Source: Lucinisca nassula (lineage: Eukaryota; Mollusca; Bivalvia; Lucinida; Lucinidae). Taken from it: DNA of 64,000 nt. Below, in pieces: positions 31,766-42,713 of the stretch. Under the pieces are notes generated by a model, which saw only the letters and a list, made by a program, of their open reading frames with translations, was not told the DNA's origin and searched no databases. The DNA is taken from positions 100,814,072 to 100,878,071 of the forward strand of contig OY757014.1 in the NCBI GenBank assembly GCA_963580285.1, written 5' to 3'. Each line of letters begins with the position of its first letter. The first letter of the stretch is position 1. Both the position numbers and the translations under genes were made by a program.

Positions 31766-32154
31766 GGGGGTAAGAATTATATAGGCATGTTTCCATGATG
31801 TTTCGTAACGCTCTTTCGCCTACTGATTTGTTGCAGATTTAGTCACTGTAGATTTCCACTGTCTATATAGGCGTGCTGTGTTTGAATTATGAGGTGATAA
31901 ATAGTCAACCCTCGTACCCACGTCCAATACAGATGCATGCATACTTACATGACAACAAATTGATCTGCATGGAAAAATCCTATCCAAAAGGTGACCCATG
32001 ACAACAGCGTGGTATATGCCAGCGGGGTATATGCCTGAATCAAACAACAACAAACTCGCATTATAGCAGCTAGATAACTAAGGTATGAGCTAATAATGAT
32101 GTCTCTGATGACAGCTAACCGAGACACTGGCTGGTCTAAATATATTTCCGCATG
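31766..32154. other. intron 4, small repeat scraps
   Basis: TATATAGGCATGTTTCCATGATG (31780-31801) is a hairpin MITE end. 31805-31890 matches 28705-28790 inverted (CTATATAGGCG(T/C)GCTGTGTT). Confidence 0.5.
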
Positions 32155-32443
32155 CATCACGAAAACGAGCCCATATAATTCTGACCCCCTTGAACCCCAC
32201 TTTTATCTAATAAAACTGGGGTTTGCAGGGGTAAACCTTATTTTTGTTATTTCTGCCCTGAAATATAGAGTGTGGGTACTCGTTAGAACCGCCTCATCGA
32301 GGCGGTTCTAACGAGTACCCACGTTCTATATTATTTTGAGTAGAATTAGAAAAATATCACAATTTTTCATCATAAATTTTTCATTTTTACGGCGGTAAAA
32401 TGCACAGCGTATTTGTATACTCAATAGGCGTGTTTTCATAATG
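32155..32443 (+). mobile_element. hairpin MITE A, complete
   Basis: CATCACGAAAACGAGCCCATAT to AATAGGCGTGTTTTCATAATG. Perfect core CTCGTTAGAACCGCCTCATCGAGGCGGTTCTAACGAG. Ends 29 bases before the CUB2 exon. Confidence 0.92.
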
Positions 32444-32472
32444 ATGCGACTGATATTGTTTTCTCATTGCAG

Positions 32473-32672
32473 CGTTAAGCAAGGCCTGTGACGCAATCAT
32501 TCATAAACCTGCTGGTAGGATTAGCCCTCCTGATTACGACAATGATGGTCTTTATGATTTTAATGTTCACTGCTTGTGGGTTGTTGAGGGGGACGTGAAC
32601 CAGTATATAATGTTTCAGCTTGTTTCTATTGACATGGAATATTCAAATGAATGCCAAAAGGATATGCTGGAG
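32473..32672 (+). CDS. CUB domain 2, front-half exon
   Basis: Acceptor TTTTCTCATTGCAG, donor CTGGAG|GTAAGA; 200 bases, phase 1 in and phase 0 out, exactly as in 22318-22517. It encodes KACDAIIHKPAGRISP, then DYDNDGLYD, VHCLWVVEGD, YIMFQLVSI and NECQKDMLE. Here Cys1 (KAC) and Cys2 (VHCLW) are both present, with Cys3 in NEC. The DYDNDGLYD loop (32532-32558) repeats the DxDxDGxxD motif of the first domain. The matching back-half exon was not identified with confidence, so the protein continues beyond what I could place. Probably arose by tandem duplication of a CUB exon pair. Confidence 0.9.
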
Positions 32673-32739
32673 GTAAGATGAAGTTGTAATAGACGCCTAG
32701 GAAAAAAGGCACACTAAGGAAAGAAATATGGGATTCACT

Positions 32740-33440
32740 GGATGACTAAAAAAGAAGTAGAGGCAATGATCTGGAATCGATACAATTAACCCACAGCTCC
32801 CATCAGAGAAACCAAAGGGAAAGAAATACAAACATGAAGCAACAGACCCAACGCAAACACCAACAGCGGAAAGCAAAAAGGACAGTTGCTTTCCCACAAA
32901 ATGGTCAAAAGGCTATCCAAAATAAAACAATATAAATTGATTAAGCGACACAAACAACTAAAGACAAACCATAAAAAAATAATAATAATCCGCGGCAGAA
33001 GAACCGCCTTGGAACGGTCAGTGGAAACGAATTCCACTGGGGGGCTTAAATCGATTTGACGCGGCCACAATCCTCGCCCCTTAATTCCGTCGCGATTAAG
33101 ACAAATAATTTGTTCACCGAGATGAAACAACGGTGAGGACTCGACAGCAAGAAACAACAAAAATGCTGGAGCGAAAGACAACCAACAGTTAGACTCCGAT
33201 GGGCCCGACCGGAGGCAGAGCATCAGGTACCAACCAACATAAGACTTTACGTTGGAACAAAGTTGTCAACCGTGATTGGATAAATTATCATGCATGCAGT
33301 CTGTCATATAACATTTATGTTGTACCCAATATTTTTATATCGAAGAATGATTATACGAAATTGGGTGCTGAAGTCATTGCGGTTATAAATTTTTCTAAAT
33401 TTGTATAAGTCACCATAAAATTCAAGTCTTTTCATAAGCA
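32740..33440 (-). pseudogene. RT retroelement (family P) relic
   Basis: 3' UTR (CATCAGAGAAACCAAAGGG to GACTCCGATGGGCCCG) followed by a short RT C-terminal remnant (TAAATTATCATGCATGCAGT, AAATTGGGTGCTGAAGTCATTGC). Coding part mostly deleted. Confidence 0.75.
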
Positions 33441-33534
33441 TCACAATCGAAAACACATCCCTGCGAACTAAGGCATCCTTACAGACGGAAAAAAAAAAAC
33501 GGTTAATTTTCTGAAAAAAAATATAAAAAAATAA

Positions 33535-33720
33535 ACTATGTGATATTTTGTCTTATTTTCACCACAAACATAGATAATGGATGCTTTTATGAAACGCTTC
33601 AATGGGGCGATTCTGAAGTTTTCTCACAACAAATGTCTTTGAGCAAAAAATGTATACCTTTTTTATCGTCAGATTTTTCTGTATAAAAAGTAGTTTACAG
33701 GGATGTTCATATTAAACGAA
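33535..33720. mobile_element. degenerate hairpin MITE
   Basis: Outer parts recognisable (TCTTATTTTCACCACAAACATAGAT, AACGAACTTGTTTTCG). Core decayed (GAAACGCTTCAATGGGGCG). Confidence 0.45.
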
Positions 33721-33774
33721 CTTGTTTTCGTTATTAGAACCTGTAGTTTACAAGGCTGTTTATGGCCAGCCATT

Positions 33775-34050
33775 CATCACGAAAACACGCCTATATAATT
33801 CTGACCAATTGAACCCCACTTTTATATAGTAAAAACCTGGGGTTTAAGGGGGTATACATTATTTTTCTTAATTCTGCTCAAAAAGATAGATTGTGGGTAC
33901 GTGAAAGAACCGTTTGGTCGAGGCGGATCTATCGAGTCCCCGCAATCTATGTTTTGAGCAGACATAAGAACAATATCACAAATTTTTCATCTTAAAATTT
34001 CTAATTTTTAGCCCAAAACTTGGCACCTTATTTGTAGAAACACGATACTT
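33775..34050 (+). mobile_element. hairpin MITE A, core degraded
   Basis: CATCACGAAAACACGCCTATAT start. The core reads GAAAGAACCGTTTGGTCGAGGCGGATC, several mismatches in one arm. Confidence 0.8.
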
Positions 34051-34147
34051 CAAATAAATATTGAAAATCTAATGACCAAAACATGAAATTTTCCGATAAA
34101 GAATTCAGATATATTTTATATATCTGATGCATTATCAAAACACACCT

Positions 34148-34428
34148 CATTACGAAAACACGCCTATACAAATACATTGTTAACTTTACCGACGAAAAAA
34201 CGAAAATTTTAGGATGAAAAATTGTGATATGTTTCTTATTTCTGCTCAAAATATAGATTGTGGATACTCGTTAGAACCGCCTCATTGAGGCGGTTCTAAC
34301 GAGTACCCACACTCTATAATTTAGAGCAGAAATAAGCAAAATAAGGTTTACCCTTGTTAACCCCAGTTATACTATATAAAAGTGGGGTTCAGAGGGGTCA
34401 AAATTATATAGTCGTTCTTTTCGTGATG
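34148..34428 (-). mobile_element. hairpin MITE A, complete
   Basis: CATTACGAAAACACGCCTATAC to CTTTTCGTGATG. Intact core. Confidence 0.88.
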
Positions 34429-34439
34429 TAAAGAAATGC

Positions 34440-34703
34440 ATTTTAAACAATACCACCGAAAAAACACGTAACTTTTCAGATAAAAAATTGTGATATTTTT
34501 CTTATTTCTGCTCAAAATATAGAGTGTGGGCTCACGTTAGAACCGCTTCGTCGAGGCGGTTTTAACTAGTACACATAATCTATATTTCAGAGCAGGAATT
34601 AGAAAAATATCACAAAATAAGGTTTACCCCTGTAAACCCCAGTATTATTACACAAAAGTGGGGTTCAAGGGGGTCAAACTTATATAGGCGTGTTTTCTTG
34701 ATG
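34440..34703 (-). mobile_element. hairpin MITE A, adjacent copy
   Basis: Same orientation as and immediately after the copy at 34148. Lacks the outermost tip. Ends AGGCGTGTTTTCTTGATG. Confidence 0.8.
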
Positions 34704-34734
34704 GATTATGCGAACTCTTATACGCCCCCGATGA

Positions 34735-34842
34735 GCAGAAATAAGAAAAAATAATGTAGACCCCTATAAACCCAAGTTTTACAATATGAAAGCGGAGTTA
34801 GGGGGGGGGGGTGTCAAAACTATATAGGCGTGTTTTTCTGAT
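34735..34842 (-). mobile_element. hairpin MITE A, third adjacent partial copy
   Basis: GAGCAGAAATAAGAAAAAATAA to AGGCGTGTTTTTCTGAT. Only the GGGG-rich half. Confidence 0.75.
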
Positions 34843-34989
34843 AATTGTGCGCTGGTAAGGTATACTTTTATTTCTTATAATTAAAAGTGGCTTATGATGT
34901 CAAGCAAAGGATACAGTAATAAACAAGAGGGCCAAGGTTGCCCTGCATCGCTCACCTGTGCATCCGATATTCAATAGCGATATTTAGAA

Positions 34990-36850
34990 AAATACAAATT
35001 GTGAAAATGGAAGTGAATGATCAGGAATCGATACAATTAACCCACAGCTCCTATCAGAGACACCAAAGGGAAAGAAACACAAACATTAAACAACAGACTC
35101 TAGTGGAAACATAAATAGCGGAAATAAAAGTACAGTTACTTTCCCACATAATGGCCAGTTGGCTATCCAAAAGAAAATAATATAAGCGATACAAACACTC
35201 AAAGACAAACCATAACAAAAATAAACTGCGACAGAAGAACCGACTTGGAACGGTCAGTGAAACGAATTCCACTTGGGGGCTTAAATCGACTTTACATGGC
35301 AACAATCCTCGCTCTTACTTCCGTCGCGATTTAGACAAATAATTTGTTTAGTCCGCATGAAGACCTCCTAACTCATCAGGGCAACATCTCCGTTAACACA
35401 AAAACTCAAACATCCACAGATATGAAACAACGGTGAGGACTCGACAGCAAGAAACCACTGAAATGCTGGATGAAAAGAAAACCAACAGTTAGACTCCGAC
35501 TGGCCCTACCAGAGAGACAGAGCATCATGCACCAGCCAACATTACATAGAATTAGATACTCTCTAATTCTCAGTAAGCCTTTACGCTAAAACCATCATAG
35601 AATCTGAGGACTTACCCACCGGCGTGCAATTAGAGGGGATCGCAAAGTTGTCAGCCGTGATTTGGTTAACTACCATGCATGCAGTCTGTCGTGTAACATA
35701 TATGTTGTACCCATTTGTTATATCGAAGAATGATTTTACGAAAGTGGGTGCGGAAGTCATTGCGGTTATATATTCTTCTGAATTTATCACCATAAAATTA
35801 AGTCACCATAAAATTCGGGTTCCAATAGACCTTGTTGCAGAAGAGATTTAAGTCCAATATTGAGTTTTGAAATTAAACCAGAATGACGTCTATAAAAAAT
35901 TTAAAAAGCTTTGCGTAGTTTATGGTATCGATAACCTTGATTAAGAAGTTTAGCAGTTAACAATTTATTATAAGTAATAAAGTTAGTTACATGTCTAAAC
36001 ACTCTAGAAAATCGAATTAATTGCGATTAAAAGACGCCATAGGATGGCGCACGAGGAACATCACTATCCCAAGAAGGAAAATTTACAATCTCAAAAAATC
36101 AAAGTCATCGCGGTTATCATAAATTTTGCATGAAACAAACCCATCTACAATAGATAGACAAATGTGGTCATCAACTAAAGCCCTCTGTACAGCTAAAGGC
36201 TGCAGTTCAAATGCCTTATTACCTCCAAGTTCTTGCTGAAGAGTGTTAACATAGTGAAGCCGTCAAACAACGACACATTGTTAGCGGCCTTATCTGCTGG
36301 TCCAAAAACAAACTTCTTATGAAATTCTTGAACACCTAGTTTAAGGTGACGTATATACGTCCTATGTTTAGGAGGTAATCATTTCGTATTTTGAGAATAA
36401 AAAGAAATACGCTGGTTCACTAGTTTCAGAATGCTAAGTTTCCATTCTTTAAGAGCTTTATGCTCAACATAATCTCGTTTACACTATCGATTACCAAATT
36501 CATTCAAGGCACAGCGATTTCATCTCTACACTTATAGAAATCCATTTTAGAAGGAAATCGATATTTCGGGCCTTTAGAAATTATATTTCGTACTCTAGAA
36601 TCAGGAAAACAGGCAAGACATCTTTGTTTACCTGATTGATAAAGATATCTTCATAGAACCAGGGTTGTCAGTATAGTTGTACATCAAACGAATCAGTTAA
36701 ACTCTTAAGGATGAAATCTTGAAGTACATGTTGTATTGTATACATAACACTTATTTGAATCCATGCAGTTATTCTTTGTTCATGATGTAAACATAATTTG
36801 ACAAAGACATCAGTATCTCTAGATATGATTTCCTTTTGCCAGAGTGGTTA
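34990..36850 (-). pseudogene. RT retroelement (family P) relic with internal deletion
   Basis: From right to left on the minus strand: an N-terminal region (plus-strand landmarks CTTAGAACCAGG-like, GGAAATCGATATTTCGGGCC, CATAATCTCG), then a jump near 36160 straight to the RT C-terminal region (CCATAGGATGGCGCACGAGG, AACAATTTATTATAAG), then the 3' UTR (34990-35530). The catalytic middle is deleted. Right boundary uncertain. Confidence 0.65.
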
Positions 36851-36919
36851 ACAACAGTATTGCATAATATGACAGAATTTACATAAAGAGACACAGCTTA
36901 TCTGAAATAGATGCTTATA

Positions 36920-38580
36920 TAACAAAAGAGAGGGACCAAAGTTCAAGAGTCGGGCCATTTGTTGCCCAAGGATATAATTTGAACAATCTTGGAAGAGGTC
37001 CACTAGATAAAGCTTCATACGGAATATCAAAGACCTCGGCCTTGTGGTTTCAGAGAAGAAGTTTTTGAGGTTTTCCCTATATAAGTAAATGTAAAACATG
37101 TACGACCCGAGGTGGGGGTGCATTTTGGCACTCAGGCAATTATTTGAACAATCTTGGTAGAGGTCCCATAGATGAGATCCTAGGTAGAGGTCCCCTACCA
37201 AACACCAAAGACCTGGGCTTTCTGGTGTCAGACAAGAAGATTTTTTAACGGTTTTCCCTATACATGTCTATGTAAAAATGTTGGTCGCGGGCTGGGGTCT
37301 ATTTAGGTCCCAATGCTATAATTCGAACATTTTGGCAGAGGTCCACTGGACTAGGCTTCATACCAAATATCAGAGATCTGGGCCTTCTGTTTCAGAAAAG
37401 AAGATTTTTAAATGTTTTAACTAGCTATGTATAACATGTGTTCGGGGCCATTTTTGGCCCCAAAGCAATAATTTATAAAACCTTGGTAAAGGTCCACTAG
37501 CTTCATACAATTCATACAAATTTCAGTGACCTGGGCCTTGTTGTTTCAGAAAAGAAGTTTTTAAGGTTTTCCCTATACACGTCTATGTTAAACTTGTGGG
37601 ACCTTGGTACAGGTCCACTAGACAAAGCATCATACCAAATATCAAAAACATGGCGTTCTGGTTTCAGGCAAGAATATTTGTAAAGGTTTTCCAAATACTA
37701 TTATATGTAAAACATTGGGCCCTGGAGCGGGGCCATTTTCAGTTCGAAGGCTATAATTTGAACATTCTTTGTAGAGGTCTACTAAACGAGGCTTCATTTA
37801 CTTTGCCTGTACTTCTATTTTTCATACCAAATATCAAAGACCCGGGCCTTCTGGTTTCAGACAAGAAGATTTTAAAGGTTTTTTCCTATATAGAATAGAA
37901 GCAATGATCAGGAATCGATTCAGCTAACCCACAGCATTCATCAGAGACACCAAAGGGACAGAACCACGGGCAGGAAATAACTAAACCCTAATAGAAACAC
38001 CAATAGGGGAAAGCCAAAAGCATAGTTACTTCCCCTCAAAATGGCCAATCGGCTATCCGAAACAAATAAATAAAAAAATAAAAAGAAATAAAAAAAGCGG
38101 TACACACACTCAAAGACAAAGTCTATCTAAAGCATGTAGGACCCGGGGCTTTACTATCTTTGGCCCCAACGCTATTATTTGAACAATCGTGGTAGTGAGT
38201 TCACTAGATATTCATGCCAAATATCAAAGACCTGAGCGTTCTGGTTTCAGACAAGAAGTTTTCACAAATTTTCGCTGTACAAGTATATGTTAAACATATT
38301 GGCCCCGGAACGTTGCAATGTTTGGTCCCAATGCTATAATTTGGACAATCTTGATAGAGGGAAGTCTTCACAAATTTTCGCTGTACAAGTATATGTTAAA
38401 CATACTGGCCCCGGGACGTTGCACTGTTTGGCCCCAATGCTATAATTTGGACAATCTTGATAGAGGTTCACTAGACGAAGCTTCATACCGAATATAAAAG
38501 GTTTCAAGCACGGAGATATTAAATGGTTTTCCCAATATAAGTCTATGAACAAGAGGACCAGGATGGTCCTATATCGCTTA
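36920..38580. repeat. tandem array of roughly 160-bp units
   Basis: Units contain GCTATAATTTGAACAATCTTGG, AGAGGTCCACTAGA, CTTCATACCAAATATCAAAG and GGTTTCAGACAAGAAG. About eight units, ending at GAACAAGAGGACCAGGATGGTCC (about 38548). Interrupted at 37893-38125. An AACAAGAGGGCCAAGG start also occurs at 34922. Confidence 0.85.
37893..38125 (-). mobile_element. family P 3' UTR fragment in the tandem array
   Basis: AGAAGCAATGATCAGGAATC to ACACACTCAAAGACAAAG. The array resumes afterwards. Confidence 0.75.
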
Positions 38581-38699
38581 CCTGAGGGAGGAGACTTTTC
38601 AAACCTAGAGACTTTCAACATAATAATAGAGAGAATTACTCAGGAAAAGCCATAACAGCAATCTCCAGCAATGTATTGACATGAACACACAACCGTAAT

Positions 38700-39075
38700 T
38701 TGCACAAACATACGAGAGCGAGTCAATAAAAAGCCAGTCTAACTTATTTCTGTGTGAGATCTATCTTTTCTTTTTCCATGTAATTGCCCTCTAGAAAGAT
38801 ATACTTTGACAAACCCTGTTCCAGTGCCATCAGCCCAGAACTTAAGAAGCTACGGTCCTTGTTCTCGACCCACACCTCAACTTCCTCACGACTTCTTCGT
38901 TGGACCGGAAATGACGTCCACGGACATCCTTGTTCAAGTTTGCAATATGAAATAGTCGCTAGGAGCTATATCCAGAGAATAGGCGGGTTGCGGTATTAGC
39001 TCGTACCCATTCCGCTCCACAGCATCCACTGTAATTTTGTGTGGACTCTTTCCATTATCCTGTTAGGGCAGAAAT
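38700..39075 (-). pseudogene. mariner transposase C-terminal relic
   Basis: On the minus strand the sequence encodes NGYELIPQPAYSLDIAPSDY, the mariner motif around the third catalytic Asp (usually HPPYSPDLAPSD), preceded by a decayed QDN motif and followed after stops by FWADGTGTGFVKVYLSRG, a known mariner C-terminal pattern. Stops interrupt the frame and only the last third is present. Relic of a Tc1/mariner element, separate from the one at 52985. Confidence 0.8.
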
Positions 39076-39795
39076 CCTTTGGAGTGTTTACATGCTAGAG
39101 AACCACTGTACACGAAATTTTCAGTAGTCGCGCGTTGCCTAGTCAAAGAGTGCGGATTTTTTTTACATTTTGCTGTTGGTCTGGATAGAAAAAAAGGTGT
39201 GTACTTCCAAATAATTTATTTATGGAAGGGGCTTTCGCATATTACTGTCACTTACATATCCAATTTTATATTTACCTAATGACAGACCTGTAACCCAAGT
39301 GATAGTTCATTATGCGTCCGATTTATGCCAGCATGTGATTTTATTTTATGAAAAAAAAGGTTAAAAATCACACGTGGTTCTTTTTTGAGATAATCTGGAA
39401 CACATTATCAATAAAGAAGAATTGAACATATCGGTACTTACAATGTGGACAAGTTCGAAACTATCAGGTTGTACATTTTGCAAGTTATTTGAGATTTTCG
39501 TACTGTACACACTGTAATAAATGTTGCGTGCACTGGCCCAGTGATCGGGACGTCTCTGTACGCAATTGTCAAGTTTGGTCAAAAGAGCAGTGTACCCATA
39601 AGACGCGTGATTTCTATTCAGCATTCGTGACAGAATACCCCGCAGTATCTGAAATTTTGACCGATATGTTTGACTAAGACGTAATTAGCTGATATTTTAA
39701 CATGCTATTCTTCAATTTGTAACTTCAATTATGAAGGAAATAATGAAGTATTCACACTTAATAACACTTGCCCGATGTTTGAACGATTTGGCCAG
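39076..39795. other. no gene recognised
   Basis: 39088-39150 resembles the inverse of 52095-52168 (GAGAACCACTGTACAC, TTTTCAGTAGTCGCG, GTCAAAGAGTG). A 62-codon open frame at 39489-39677 has several cysteines but no known motif. Confidence 0.35.
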
Positions 39796-40089
39796 AACGA
39801 TTTGGATATGTACATGTAGCTCAATCGGATGCGCGTCTGAATGGTGATCTGGAGGTCGCGGGTTCGATACCTGCCGTGGTCGGCAACTTACTTTCGTGAA
39901 GATTGATCATGTAATCTTTTCTACGGTCCTTCTCTCACTTCCACTGATTCAAGAAGGGCAGTTGTCAGTTTCTGGTTAAGCCTGTCCAGTAAAATTGTGG
40001 GTAGGTAAATTGAGCGGATAAAATGACCTTAATAGTCTTGACTAGGCCGTCAAACCCGAATACAAACAAACAAACAAATTGAACGATTT
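39796..40089 (+). mobile_element. SINE family A (tRNA-derived head), 9-bp target duplication
   Basis: Element about 39805-40080. Pol III A box TAGCTCAATCGG at 39817 and B box GGTTCGATACC at 39861. Body GGTCGGCAAC, CACTGATTCAAGAAGGGCAG; tail GGCCGTCAAAC then AAACAAAC. Flanking GAACGATTT repeats are the target duplication. Confidence 0.88.
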
Positions 40090-40129
40090 CTGGTCGCAGA
40101 GTCTTAATTGTAGGTTTTGTCATGCCCTG

Positions 40130-40368
40130 GCTCATATAGTAAAATGGGGTTTAAGGGGGTATATATTATTTTTCTTCTTTCTGCTCAAAAACGTAGCTTG
40201 TGGGTAATCGATAGAACCGACTCGTTGAGGCGGTTCAATCGTGACCCCGCAATGTATGATTTGAGGAAAAAAAAAGAAAAATTGCAGAATTTTTACAGAA
40301 ATCTTTTCAGTTTTTGGTGGTAAGTGGTAAAATTTTCAATACATTTTTTAGGCGTGTTTTAGTGATGT
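40130..40368 (+). mobile_element. hairpin MITE A, 5'-truncated
   Basis: ATATAGTAAAATGGGGTTTA to TTAGGCGTGTTTTAGTGATG. Core partly decayed. Confidence 0.75.
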
Positions 40369-40411
40369 GAACAAAGGTAATAAATACGTTTGCAAATGAT
40401 CTGAAACCTAA

Positions 40412-40620
40412 TGGAGCGCGATAGCTCAGTGGTATGTGCACTGACCTTCTATGCGTGAAGTTCCGGTTCGATTCCCGGCAGCAGTTGTAAAGTCGCGGGC
40501 CGTCAGAAAATGTGTTTTGCAGGAATGAATCCTTCAACGTGCATCGCCCTTCCGAATGAGGCATTTGACTGGAGGTTCCCTGTGGCTCTTTGCACGTTGA
40601 AGATACCTATCGTAATTACG
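40412..40620 (+). mobile_element. SINE family B (tRNA-derived head)
   Basis: GGAGCGCGATAGCTCAGTGG (A box) and GGTTCGATTCCCGG (B box), then GACTGGAGGTTCCCTGTG and ACCTATCGTAATTACGTGAT. Relatives on the minus strand at 48275 and 50697. Confidence 0.8.
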
Positions 40621-41744
40621 TGATCACACTGGTAAAGGCAAGCGCGCAGGGTAAAGAACAAACGCATAGGATAAAGAAATTTTTCTGCTCAGGATGAGGA
40701 AGAAAATGGCGGAATCGGCATCGCATTTGGAGGTTTGTTGTTGTTCTAGATCTCGTGCTATGGTTACTTATCAATATGGTTGCTCGCATTAGCTTCACGG
40801 AAGACACATAAATTCACAAATTTTTCTTCGATGGTCCGAATTCGACAGTTACAGTCAGTCAAACGGAGAACCGGACACAGTAGAGCTACTCGACCACGAA
40901 ATCTGATTATTTTACATGAAACGCTCTTCTGGGAAGATGGCATGCACTTTTTGGAGCGTAGCTCTTGCAGCGTAGCTCCAGTGAAATGAGAAGTAATTTC
41001 GGCACTACTTGTACCGTTACTGCGTATGACCTAATCACCATTGAGAAAATAGAGCCCCGTGTTAACATAGTAGATTATTACGCCACGCGGTATCTTCTTA
41101 TAGACTGCTTCATAGACCACCTATTTCAAACGGAATAGATGAATATTTTTAATAGATGAACTGTGTAGCAGTCTTATCTTTTTATAGTTCAGTTCATGTA
41201 ACCCAGTTTACAGCCCATTTTGTACCGTAAAATCCCAAACCTGGCAACTAGTAAACAGGACAAACCCAGATCAGATACCACAGAATGCGGAGTCTCATTA
41301 TGACCTACACTGCATACTTACAAAAGGTTCAGCCATTTTTGCCAAATATTTCGTGAAAGCCACAACCTGTCATCCCTGATTTTAAAATGAACTCATTCCA
41401 TACTGATATAAGGTTGAGGATTCCATTGTTTAAAATGTGTTAAAAGTACGCAGTGTGGGTCGATAATGTTATTCTTTGTTTCAGACAGTTGGAATCATCC
41501 AGTCAATGAGTTTGGACAGGTGCACGTCAAACTTTAAGGAGCAAGGCTTAAATTTTGCAGTTTAGACACAGATTAGACGCCACTTGTTGTAGCGTCTGAT
41601 CTGGGTCTGCCATGTTTGTCCCCTTAAAAGGCTGCTAAACATATACTCAGAGTGTGGGTTTATTGGGTAGGGCAATGTTACTTTGTTAAAAGCGACTTGT
41701 CTGCGTCCTAGGCATGTGGCCATAAAGAAAGCAAATAATCAGCT

Positions 41745-41905
41745 CAGACGCAAGTTCGATACCTGCCGGGTTCGGCAACATTCTTTCCTGGAGATTGATC
41801 GTGAAATCTTTTCCATGGTGATTCTATCCTTACGCTGATTCTAGAAGGGCAATTGTTGGTTTCCGGTAAAAGACTGTGCAGTGCGCTGTATTGACAATAC
41901 CTAAC
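41745..41905 (+). mobile_element. SINE family A fragment
   Basis: TCGATACCTGCCGGGTTCGG, CTGGAGATTGATCGTGAAATC, GATTCTAGAAGGGCAATTG. The head before the B box and the tail are missing. Confidence 0.7.
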
Positions 41906-42580
41906 CAAAGAAATTGCCTAAATGACAGATCATTTCATAAATGGCCCCGTCGAGGCAATTTATTTTATATAATGATAACGGAGTATAATGTATAAACCTA
42001 TTCAAAAATTCCTATGGATTGATATTGACAATAACTAACCCAAGAAACTGTCGTATGCAAGATCACTTCATAAATGGCCCCACCGATGCAATATATATTT
42101 AGAAAAAAATAACAGAGTATAATGTTCAAACCTTTCTGAATATTCCGATCATTTTTGGCATTCGGATTGATATTGACAATACCTAACCCATGAGGCTGTT
42201 TTATGAAAGATTACTTTATGAATATTTTGACAACTGTTAGCATGCAGATAGATAATGTACAGATCTAACCGACGAGATTCCTGAAGGCCCAATTTATTTA
42301 TTTTAGCCTCGGCAAGGTAAAAAATTCACCCACTGACACGGTCGTATAACTTTCAAACTGACGGGTATATTTTTATAATGTTTTGCATGCAGATGTAAAT
42401 TGACAAGATCAAGCTTATGATATTGTCTAATGCCAGATAGCTTTATAAACAGCCTCGCCGAGGCAATTTTTAAAGACTGATTACGGATGTATAACTTATA
42501 AACTGCTGGGAAACTTATGATAATTTTTCACATGAAGATAAACGTCATCAAGACGTAACAATGGAAAACTGCCTCGTCAA
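41885..42580. repeat. degenerate tandem array around GGCCCCGTCGAGGCAATT
   Basis: ATTGACAATACCTAACCC, TTCATAAATGGCCCCGTCGAGG and GGAGTATAATG recur at about 130-190 bp. Four to five units. The last unit runs into a hairpin MITE remnant. Confidence 0.65.
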
Positions 42581-42713
42581 TGCGGTTCAACTAAGTCCCC
42601 GCAATCAATGTTTTGAGCAGCGATAAGAAAATACCACAATTTCGTATCTTAAAATTTCCTCTTTTTTTGCCGAAAAATTGACAATGTATTTATACAGGCG
42701 TGTTTTCGTGATG
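42575..42713 (+). mobile_element. hairpin MITE A, right half
   Basis: TGCCTCGTCAATGCGGTTC, GAGCAGCGATAAG, ending CAGGCGTGTTTTCGTGATG. Confidence 0.75.

Noticed and set aside
38784..38999. Plus-strand 71-codon frame
   Set aside because: It is the shadow of a minus-strand mariner C-terminal relic.
39489..39677. 62-codon frame with several Cys and His
   Set aside because: Spacing does not match a zinc finger or other known module, and no splice context supports it.
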